NCBI GenBank assembly: GCA_031279895.1 | Contig: JAITHR010000119.1 | Span: 1 to 13,336, forward strand | Length of the DNA stretch: 13,336 bases | Reading direction: 5' to 3' | From: Spirochaetaceae bacterium | GTDB lineage: Bacteria; Spirochaetota; Spirochaetia; Treponematales; Breznakiellaceae | Shown here: in pieces, positions 7,326 to 13,336 of the stretch | How the letters are laid out: each line of letters opens with the position of its first letter | How positions within the stretch are numbered: the first letter of the stretch is position 1 | Notes under the pieces: model-generated | Database searches by the model: none | Told to the model about the DNA's origin: nothing | Seen by the model: the letters and a program-made list of their open reading frames with translations, nothing else | Translations under genes and position numbers: made by a program

Positions 7326-9023
7326 ATGAATAGGCTTGAAGATAAAAGCATAACGATATCTGAAGCGTTGCAACATATCAAAAGCGGTGAATATGTAATG
7401 CCTGCGTTCCAAAGGAACTTTGTTTGGAGTATGGAGAAAATTGAAAAACTTTGGGATTATATTTTATGCGGTTATCCTATAGCCACATTTTTATTCTGGC
7501 ACGTAGATACTAATAATGTTAAAGATAATACCTGTTTTTGCGAGTTTTTACGCGACGTAAAGTTTAAAAGCAGGAAAGAACCCATCGATGAAAACTACAG
7601 TCTAAAAAATTTAAACCCAGAAACTACTGACACAGCTATATTGGATGGGCAGCAGAGGCTTACCTCACTATTTATATCGTTATATGGAACGACGGGTATT
7701 CAAGCGAAGAATGAAAAGGGGAAAACTGCGGGGAGAAGTATTACGAGCCTCTTGATTGAGCTTGATGAAATAGAAGCCAAGAAACCTAATAAAGACGAGA
7801 GTATGAAATATGGTATAAAATTTACTACTAAAAGAAGAAGCTCGACTCAGTTTGATATAAAAGATATACTTAACGATAAATATCAAAATAAAAAAACACG
7901 AGAAGCCGCGATTGAGGAATTTATCTCACATGTTTCTTCCGACAAGGAATACGCCCGAAACATTTTGCGGACACTATATAACAAAATATTTGAGGAAAAG
8001 TTAGTAAGATACACAGATTCTTTCGGTATGGATCAAGAGATGGCACTTGAAATGTTTGTAAGATTTAATAGCGCCGGGAAATCGCTGACAAAAGTCGAGA
8101 TAACTATGTCTATACTTGAAGTACATTGGCCGGAAGCTAGAATAAAATTCAAGCAATTGCTTGACGGTCCGTATAAAGGTTTTAAAAATGATTTTATAAT
8201 TCGCGCCGCGTTCATGGTACACGACTATGTCTCTGTTAGGTCAGATACTTTTAATAGAAAACTCGTGAATAATTTGAAAGATAATTGGAATAAATTCGAA
8301 CAAGCGCTGACGAATTTAAAAGAGCTGTTTGAAGAGATGGAGATGAAAATAGAAATCGAGCGTTTCAAGTCCAGCTGGACTGTGCTATTGCCGATTATTT
8401 ATTCTATCTATCACGATCCAGACTACAAAAACAACATTAAGGCAATTCAGAAGTACTTACTGAGAGCGATATTCTTTAAATTTTTCCTATCGAACACCAG
8501 GGTCAAATTGGAACGAATAAGAAAATACATCGATAAAAATGAGTACAAAATAACAGTCGAGATGCTTAATAAAATAGATGGATTAAGCGTTACTGATGGA
8601 AGAATTGATGACGTTCTTAATTACGAGAAAAGCGATAAATTTGCCAATGAAGTTTTTCATTATCTTAGTCTTGATTTGCTAGATACGACATCCGAGTACA
8701 AGTTAGCCAATCTTCATCCTGAGAATTCCCTAAAAAAGGATCATCGACCTCATTTGGTAGACGAGGAAAGTTGGAAAGATTGGTGCAATAATTGTAATAA
8801 ATTGCCTAATTTATATTTGGTTGAGGGAAGCAGGAAACGCAGTAACAGTAGTAATAAGGAACTTATTGATTATTATAACGAAATGAACAAGGCACAACAA
8901 ATAGAATTTAAAAAGAACGCGATGATTCCAGACCAAGTATCACTTGAAATCGAAAAATTTGGGAAATTCTATGAGGTCCGCAAGGCGTTGTTAGCGGATA
9001 AAATCCGTGAATTGCTTGGGTGA
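7326..9023 (+). CDS. DUF262-domain protein, GmrSD-like, probable defence or modification-dependent nuclease
   Basis: The 565-residue protein starts at the ATG at 7326, with GAGGAG eight bases upstream. It has the DUF262 hallmarks: PAFQRNFVW (26-34), GYPI..FLFW (49-58), the diagnostic DGQQR (107-111) and RFNSAGKSLTKVEI (246-259). DUF262 is the N-terminal domain of the type IV restriction enzyme GmrSD, where the DGQQR region is linked to nucleotide use. The C-terminal part contains HPENSLKKDHRPH (464-476) and, after a spacer, NKLPNLYLVEGSRKRSNSSN (491-510). This resembles the DUF1524/HNH layout (DHIxP … NLxLLEG … N..KS), but the catalytic arrangement looks altered. The gene is markedly richer in A+T than both flanks, uses many AAA, AAT and ATA codons, and stands alone. 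Horizontal acquisition is therefore likely. Function in DNA defence is inference from the family. Confidence 0.85.
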   Translation: MNRLEDKSITISEALQHIKSGEYVMPAFQRNFVWSMEKIEKLWDYILCGYPIATFLFWHVDTNNVKDNTCFCEFLRDVKFKSRKEPIDENYSLKNLNPETTDTAILDGQQRLTSLFISLYGTTGIQAKNEKGKTAGRSITSLLIELDEIEAKKPNKDESMKYGIKFTTKRRSSTQFDIKDILNDKYQNKKTREAAIEEFISHVSSDKEYARNILRTLYNKIFEEKLVRYTDSFGMDQEMALEMFVRFNSAGKSLTKVEITMSILEVHWPEARIKFKQLLDGPYKGFKNDFIIRAAFMVHDYVSVRSDTFNRKLVNNLKDNWNKFEQALTNLKELFEEMEMKIEIERFKSSWTVLLPIIYSIYHDPDYKNNIKAIQKYLLRAIFFKFFLSNTRVKLERIRKYIDKNEYKITVEMLNKIDGLSVTDGRIDDVLNYEKSDKFANEVFHYLSLDLLDTTSEYKLANLHPENSLKKDHRPHLVDEESWKDWCNNCNKLPNLYLVEGSRKRSNSSNKELIDYYNEMNKAQQIEFKKNAMIPDQVSLEIEKFGKFYEVRKALLADKIRELLG

Positions 9024-9087
9024 TATATTTGGGAACAATCTATCCACGCTACGCATCGCGGCTCCCGCGCCGCGGCTCCCGTAACCA

Positions 9088-9116
9088 TTGACACCCCCGC
9101 GCCGTTTCCCTATAGT
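9088..9116 (+). promoter_or_regulatory. Sigma70-type promoter for the lipoprotein gene at 9209
   Basis: TTGACA (9088-9093) and TATAGT (9111-9116) are separated by 17 bases, close to consensus on both boxes. Transcription would start near 9123, giving a leader of about 85 bases before the ATG at 9209. The site indicates strong, probably constitutive expression. Confidence 0.8.
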
Positions 9117-9208
9117 AAAGTCCGCGTACCAATGAAATCCGGCAACAGGCGCGTGAAAACCGAGTCGGAATTGAGGCGGCTCTTGTCATTTGTACGCAAG
9201 GAGCTTGT

Positions 9209-9697
9209 ATGCATACCAAAAGGCCGCGGCCAGCGGCCTTAAAACGCTTCTCCGCGCCGCTTCTCCGCGCCGCGGTCATGGCCGCGGTAGCCGGACTTCT
9301 CCTGGCAGGCTGCGGCGCGGGTATTCTCAACGACGAAAAGGGCTATCTGTTCAAGTTCAAAGTGGATAATAACACCCATTTGAACGGCGGCGCGGGCGTG
9401 GCCATTACCGAAGTCGCGTTTATCAACGGCGATACCCGAAACGACAACGTGCTGTTATGGAGCAGTGAAACGCTCCTACCCGGGGACGATCGTTCAAGGC
9501 AGTACACCGTAAGAGGGTTTACCATTGAATACCCCACCTCCAGCACCCGCATTTATGGGGTGCGGATTACCTTTGAGGATGACACCAAAGCCTTTAACTG
9601 GAGCTATGCGGGACACGAGAACAAGGTTCTGGTTTCGGTCGGCCACCCGAGTCGCTACAATGATTCAGGGATTATCTTCTCGCCGGGAAACTGGTAG
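9209..9697 (+). CDS. Lipoprotein of unknown function
   Basis: The 162-residue protein starts at ATG 9209, with AAGGAG five bases upstream and a consensus promoter at 9088. A basic N-terminus and hydrophobic core end in LLLAGC, so Cys35 is the likely lipidated residue. The mature 128 residues contain no motif I recognise. They alternate short hydrophobic and polar stretches (FKFKVDNNT, GVAITEVAFING, IYGVRITFEDD, NKVLVSVG) that suggest an all-beta fold. The signal-peptide region carries a perfect 13-bp tandem duplication (9245-9270). Because 13 is not a multiple of three, it would have changed the reading frame of the N-terminus when it arose. The gene converges on uvrB, with only a repeat element between the two stops. 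Confidence 0.8.
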   Translation: MHTKRPRPAALKRFSAPLLRAAVMAAVAGLLLAGCGAGILNDEKGYLFKFKVDNNTHLNGGAGVAITEVAFINGDTRNDNVLLWSSETLLPGDDRSRQYTVRGFTIEYPTSSTRIYGVRITFEDDTKAFNWSYAGHENKVLVSVGHPSRYNDSGIIFSPGNW

Positions 9698-9728
9698 GTT
9701 CTTTTCCACAAGCGTCCCGCGCCGCGCC

Positions 9729-9830
9729 CCGTCTCCGACGGTTCTAAACGGCTTCCCGTGCCGCGCCTGTAAGCAGTCAATGACCGCTTTGAGCCGCTTC
9801 GCAAGACGCTTATGAGACAGCCGGAGGCTG
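9729..9830. repeat. Hairpin-bounded repeat element, copy C (short), overlapping the end of uvrB
   Basis: This short copy has CCGTC-TCC-GACGG at its left end (9729-9741) and CAGCC-GGA-GGCTG at its right end (9818-9830), the reverse assignment of copies A and B. The inner part includes CTGTAAGCAGTCAATGACCG and GACGCTTATG, matching copies B and D. It fills the gap between two convergent genes, and its right hairpin lies inside the last codons of uvrB. It may also serve as a bidirectional terminator, although no T run is present. Confidence 0.75.
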
Positions 9831-11813
9831 CGGAGGCTGGGTGAGGCTGCGGATTTCGTCGCGGATACGGGCAGCCTGCTCAAACTCAAGCCGCTCCGCG
9901 TGGGCGCGCATCTCCTCCTCAAGTGCGGCAACCAGTTTCTTGCGCTCCGCCGGCACGAGCGGGTTGTAGGATCGGGTAAGCACCTCGACGACGGCTTTTG
10001 CCGCGTCTTTCTCGGTAGCGGCGCGGCGGGTCAGAATGTCCGCCACAGCCTTCCTGACCGTCGCGGGGGTTATGTGATGTTGCTTGTTATAGGCAATCTG
10101 CGCGTCCCGACGCCGCTCCGTCTCGGCAATCGCCGCCTCCATCGCGCAGCTCATCCGGTCCGCGTACATAACCACCATGCCCGCGGCGTTTCTGGCGGCC
10201 CTGCCTATAATCTGAATGAGGCTGGTGCGGGACCGGAGAAAGCCGATTTTGTCCGCGTCAAGAATAGCGATAAACGACACCTCCGGCAAATCAATCCCCT
10301 CCCGCAAAAGGTTTATGCCCACCAGCACGTCAAAATCCCCCTGGCGTAGGGCAGTGAGGATCTCCACCCGCTCAATGGTCTCCACGTTGCTGTGAAGGTA
10401 CCGAACCCTAAGACCCAGGGCGCACAGGTAATCGGTAAGGTCTTCGGCCATCTTCTTGGTAAGGGTCAGCACCAGGGAGCGCTCCCCTCGCGCTATGCGC
10501 TTTCGCACTTCGGCGTAAAGGTCTTCCATCTGCCCCTCGCTTGGCCGCACCTCTATCTTCGGGTCAAGGAGGCCTGTGGGACGGATAAGCTGTTGCACCA
10601 CCTGCGTTGATTTCTCTCTCTCGCTCTCCCCGGGCGTTGCGGAAACATACACCGCCCGCTCAAGGCGCGTCTCAAACTCGTCGTACCGCAAGGGCCGGTT
10701 GTCCAACGCGCAGGGCAGGCGGAAGCCGTATTCCACGAGGTTAAGCTTCCGCGACCGGTCCCCGGCGTACATGGCCCCGATCTGGGGAAGGGTAACGTGG
10801 CTTTCGTCGATAAAGGTGAGGCGGTTTTCGGGAAAGTAGTCAAGGAGCGTGTCCGGCGGAGACCCGCTCGCCCGTCCCGCCAGCGGCGCCGAGTAGTTCT
10901 CGATTCCCGGGCAGTAGCCGGTCTCGCGCAGCATATCAATATCATATTCCACTCTGGTCTTAAGCCGCTCCGCCTCCAGCGCCTTCCCCTCCCCTTTGAG
11001 AACCGCGTACCGCGCCGATAATTCTTCGCTAATCACTCCCAGGGCCGCTTCAATCCGCTCTTTGGGCACGACAAACTGTTTGGCCGGATAGATGACCGCC
11101 CGATCGAGCTCTTCAAGGGTCGCACCGGAAACCGGATGCACCCGTCGTATCCGCGCCACGGTTTCCCAGTCAAGGTCGAACCGGTAGGCGTCCTCAAGGT
11201 ACGCCGGATATATCTCAATCGTGTCCCCGCGCCGCCGGAACCGGCCCCGCTCAAGGACCGCGTCGTTGCGCTCGTACTGGAGTTCCACAAACCGGCGGAC
11301 AAGCGCGTCCGGGTCAACGACGGATCCCCTTTCAAGATGCGCGGTCATAGTACGGTAGAGTTCCGGCGTGGCAAGGCCGTAGATACAGGAGACCGTGGCC
11401 ACGATGATAACGTCCCGGCGCTCCATGAGGCTGCGCGTGGCCGAGAGCCGGAGCCGCTCTATCTCCCGGTTAATCGAGGCGTCTTTTTCGATATACAGAT
11501 CCCTGCTCGGCACGTAAGCTTCGGGCTGGTAGTAATCATAGTAGGACACGAAATACTCCACCGCGTTATGGGGGAAGAAATCCCGAAACTCCCGAAAGAG
11601 CTGGGCCGCGAGGGTTTTGTTGTGGCTTATGATAAGGGCGGGAAGCTGGACTTCCTCGATTATCTTGGCCATGGTAAACGTTTTGCCGGAGCCGGTTACC
11701 CCCTCAAGGGTCTGGAACCGGTCTCCCGCCTTAATGCCCGCAGCCAGAGCCGCGATAGCCTCCCCTTGGTCCCCTGCGGGAATAAAGGGCGAAACAACTT
11801 CAAATGGACGCAT
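9810..11813 (-). CDS. uvrB: UvrABC system protein B (excinuclease ABC subunit B)
   Basis: UvrB is the damage-verification helicase-like subunit of nucleotide excision repair. It is loaded by UvrA and recruits UvrC. The 667-residue protein, of usual length, has the N-terminal SPFIPAGDQ, Walker A GVTGSGKT (38-45) and the damage-probing beta-hairpin beginning YYDYYQPEAYVP (91-102). It also has Walker B DESH (336-339), SATPG (391-395), motif VI QIIGRAARN (534-542) and a C-terminal UVR domain (about 625-656) that contacts UvrC. After the UVR domain the tail TQPPQPPAVS is encoded by copy C of the repeat family (two CAGCCTCCG units, then the hairpin). The ATG at 11813 gives the expected N-terminus, but I see no good Shine-Dalgarno sequence. 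An in-frame stop (TAG) lies about 32 bases upstream, so no longer form is possible. Confidence 0.98.
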   Translation of the reverse strand: MRPFEVVSPFIPAGDQGEAIAALAAGIKAGDRFQTLEGVTGSGKTFTMAKIIEEVQLPALIISHNKTLAAQLFREFRDFFPHNAVEYFVSYYDYYQPEAYVPSRDLYIEKDASINREIERLRLSATRSLMERRDVIIVATVSCIYGLATPELYRTMTAHLERGSVVDPDALVRRFVELQYERNDAVLERGRFRRRGDTIEIYPAYLEDAYRFDLDWETVARIRRVHPVSGATLEELDRAVIYPAKQFVVPKERIEAALGVISEELSARYAVLKGEGKALEAERLKTRVEYDIDMLRETGYCPGIENYSAPLAGRASGSPPDTLLDYFPENRLTFIDESHVTLPQIGAMYAGDRSRKLNLVEYGFRLPCALDNRPLRYDEFETRLERAVYVSATPGESEREKSTQVVQQLIRPTGLLDPKIEVRPSEGQMEDLYAEVRKRIARGERSLVLTLTKKMAEDLTDYLCALGLRVRYLHSNVETIERVEILTALRQGDFDVLVGINLLREGIDLPEVSFIAILDADKIGFLRSRTSLIQIIGRAARNAAGMVVMYADRMSCAMEAAIAETERRRDAQIAYNKQHHITPATVRKAVADILTRRAATEKDAAKAVVEVLTRSYNPLVPAERKKLVAALEEEMRAHAERLEFEQAARIRDEIRSLTQPPQPPAVS

Positions 11814-11861
11814 AGAGCCAATTATGAACGAAATCTCCGCCCCCTACCACCGGCAGCGCCG

Positions 11862-12148
11862 CAGCCTCCGGCTGTTTAAGCATGGCCGCTTATTGCTTCA
11901 AAGTGGTGCAACATCTTGTCCGGTTAGGGGGCTGGCTACTGTTAAGGCGCGGCTACGCTTCGCGCAACGGCGGGCGGTTCGGGAGCGCCGCGTTGTTGTG
12001 CGCAGTAAGGGGCGTGTGGTGGTTCGGGGCGGGACGCGCTACCGTGGGGTTTGGGGAGGCCGGCCTCCCCAGCCGCCGGAGGCAGCTGGTCTGTCGTTGA
12101 CCGCTTCGGGGGCGCGGCGCATGACGCTTATGGAACCGTCGGAGACGG
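11862..12148. repeat. Hairpin-bounded repeat element, copy B
   Basis: The element starts with CAGCC-TCC-GGCTG (11862-11874) followed by TTTAAGCATGGCCGC, like copy A, and ends with CCGTC-GGA-GACGG (12136-12148). It is similar to copy A along its length but lacks the tandem array. Near its centre is the perfect 18-bp palindrome GGGGAGGCCGGCCTCCCC (12053-12070), where A has GGGGGG/CCCCCC. It begins about 48 bases upstream of the uvrB start, so it may carry or influence the uvrB promoter. No convincing open frame explains it. Confidence 0.8.
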
Positions 12149-12189
12149 CGCACGAAACGGAGATGTCTATGAGGTAAATGCGAAGCTAA

Positions 12190-12565
12190 AGTAACTGTAT
12201 GCGGGTCAAAATCATATAAACGCGAGTCGGAATCAGCTGTACGCGACTCGCGTATGACCGGACACGACCCGCGCATGACTACGTGCGGTGTAGAAGTACC
12301 TACTTGCGAGTCGCATATGACTATACGCGGGTCGCATATGACTATACGCGACCCGCATATGACTATACGCGACCCGCATATGACTATACGCGACCCGCAT
12401 ATGACTAAACGCGGGTCGCATATGACTATACGCGGGTCGCATATGACTAAACGCGGGTCGCATATGACTAAACGCGGGTCGCATATGACTATACGCGGGT
12501 CGCATATGACTATACGCGGGTCGCTTATAACTAGATGGGAGTCGCGTATAACTATATGCGGTATG
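12190..12565. repeat. Array of 21-bp direct repeats, about 18 units, with a core in both orientations
   Basis: The period is exactly 21 bases. Ten near-identical units start with CATATG at 12314, 12335, 12356 and so on to 12503. Diverged units in the same phase extend left to about 12190 and right to about 12565. The best units read CATATGACTATACGCGGGTCG. The core GCGGGTCGC is replaced in three adjacent units (from 12335, 12356 and 12377) by its reverse complement GCGACCCGC while the flanks do not change. Diverged units show the same with GCGAGTCGC and GCGACTCGC. Because 21 is divisible by three, both strands carry 7-residue-periodic open frames, which I judge artefacts. The length and regularity recall iterons or phased protein-binding sites. 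Confidence 0.92.
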
Positions 12566-12580
12566 GAAGTAGCTACCCGC

Positions 12581-12635
12581 GCCGCGTCTGTAAACAGTCG
12601 TTGACTGCTTTGAGCTGCTTTGCGGGAAGCTTATG
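12581..12635. repeat. Repeat-family remnant D
   Basis: These 55 bases align without gaps to 9760-9814 of copy C, with 10 mismatches by my hand count. Shared blocks include CTGTAA-CAGTC, GCTTTGAGC and GCTTATG. The remnant ends 35 bases downstream of the stop of the surface-protein gene, as copy C ends at the stop of uvrB. No intact boundary hairpin is visible. Confidence 0.65.
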
Positions 12636-12669
12636 TGCCGCCGCCGCCGGCGGGCGGAGACGGGGCGGG

Positions 12670-13336
12670 CTACTCCCAGCCGCCTGAAGGGCCTTCGAGA
12701 GTGGTGTCTACTGTAACGCCGGGACCGGCAGTGCTGTTTCGTATAGCGTTTATTTCAACACGGCCTTCTACGGTGGCAGCTCGCGCAAAAGCGTGGCCTT
12801 TATCGTTTACCAGACTACCTTCAGCATCTGTTACCTTGTTGCTCTTTGCGTTTCCCACCTCATAGCCGTAAACAATGCCGCCGGTTTTTTTAAGTTTTGC
12901 ATTCACTAGGACGTATACTCCGCCGCCTTCGCCGCCTTTTGCAGTATTGCCGTAAATTTCCCCGCCGGTCATTGTTTGGATTATAGCGCCTAATTGAGCG
13001 TAAACTTTATAATACACGCCGCCGCCGGTTTTGGCTGTGTTATTATAGATTTCACCGCCTGTTATTGTAAAGTTATCAGCCATAGCATACACGCCGCCGC
13101 CATTGCTTTTTGTTTCGTTGTTGTAGATTTTACCGCCGGACATGGTGAATGACCCAGATAAATTAGATACATTTACGCCGCCGCCATTTTGACCTGTTGC
13201 GGTGGCCTCGTTGTTATAGATTTCCCCGCCGGTCATTGTGAAGAAACCAGCGCTCACACCGCCGGTGTTTTTGCCCTTGTTGCCATGAATTTTACCGCCC
13301 TTCATAGTAAACTTCGTGGCACCCACACCACCAGCA
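12670..13336 (-). CDS. Repeat-rich secreted surface protein, C-terminal part (5' end outside window)
   Basis: The frame is open from the right edge to the stop at 12670, so about 222 C-terminal residues are visible. Most of them are imperfect repeats of roughly 25-30 residues built on FTMTGGEIYNN…GGGVY. The units vary (TMKGGKIHGN, TMSGGKIYNN, TITGGEIYNN, TMTGGEIYGN) and the last becomes KKTGGIVYGY. Such repeats resemble the GGxI-type repeats of right-handed beta-helix surface proteins, including chlamydial Pmp-like repeats, and I know similar proteins from gut treponemes. After the repeats a non-repeated tail ends TVDTTLEGPSGGWE; its closing GGWE may be a family C-terminal signature. A GTG near 13326 is not a real start, since repeat sequence continues upstream of it. 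Cell-surface location is inferred because no signal is in view. Confidence 0.82.
   Translation of the reverse strand, partial: AGGVGATKFTMKGGKIHGNKGKNTGGVSAGFFTMTGGEIYNNEATATGQNGGGVNVSNLSGSFTMSGGKIYNNETKSNGGGVYAMADNFTITGGEIYNNTAKTGGGVYYKVYAQLGAIIQTMTGGEIYGNTAKGGEGGGVYVLVNAKLKKTGGIVYGYEVGNAKSNKVTDAEGSLVNDKGHAFARAATVEGRVEINAIRNSTAGPGVTVDTTLEGPSGGWE

Noticed and set aside
11136..12177. Plus-strand open frames opposite uvrB and through element B
   Set aside because: They are shadows of uvrB or readings of GC-rich repeat sequence, with no ribosome binding site or known motif.
12641..12660. GC-rich palindrome CCGCCGGCGG as terminator of the surface-protein gene
   Set aside because: No T run follows on the minus strand and the stretch is a simple GCC repeat, so I cannot support a terminator.
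1..13336. tRNA, rRNA, insertion sequence or prophage genes
   Set aside because: I saw no cloverleaf, rRNA core, transposase motif or phage structural gene on either strand.

Overview
The window looks like chromosomal DNA of a spirochaete, most likely a GC-rich relative of the Treponema group. The evidence is the C-terminal part of a secreted protein built from TMTGGEIYNN / GGGVY repeats at the right edge (a repeat type I associate with gut treponemes), several small lipoproteins, and a BMP-family (TmpC/PnrA-like) lipoprotein next to a chemoreceptor. The species assignment is inference. Most genes are GC-rich; one gene near 7.3-9.0 kb is clearly AT-rich.

Layout. Positions 1-2912 hold a complete cobalt uptake operon on the minus strand. 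A consensus promoter leads into a cobalamin riboswitch and then cbiM, cbiN, cbiQ and cbiO, with short overlaps between the genes; cbiO runs off the left edge. Upstream on the same strand is a two-gene unit (5901-2935): a BMP-family substrate-binding lipoprotein followed 15 bases later by a methyl-accepting chemotaxis protein. Upstream of that is a repeat-rich region (5927-6371), then about 530 bases with promoter-like and operator-like sites but no gene.

The plus strand carries a small TRL-like lipoprotein (6900-7199), an AT-rich DUF262 protein with a GmrSD-like layout (7326-9023), and another lipoprotein of unknown function (9209-9697). The last faces uvrB (minus strand, 11813-9810) across a short repeat. 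Between uvrB and the right edge are about 850 bases with no gene. They contain a second long copy of the repeat family and an 18-unit array of 21-bp repeats. A partial minus-strand gene for the repeat-rich surface protein follows.

The most unusual content is non-coding. (1) A dispersed family of hairpin-bounded elements (three clear copies plus a remnant) has its boundary hairpins exchanged between two stem sequences with the loop conserved. An inner palindrome also changes sequence while keeping its symmetry. (2) A 21-bp-period array, two helical turns per unit, has a 9-bp core that occurs in both orientations while its flanks stay fixed. Neither is explained by any protein gene in the window.
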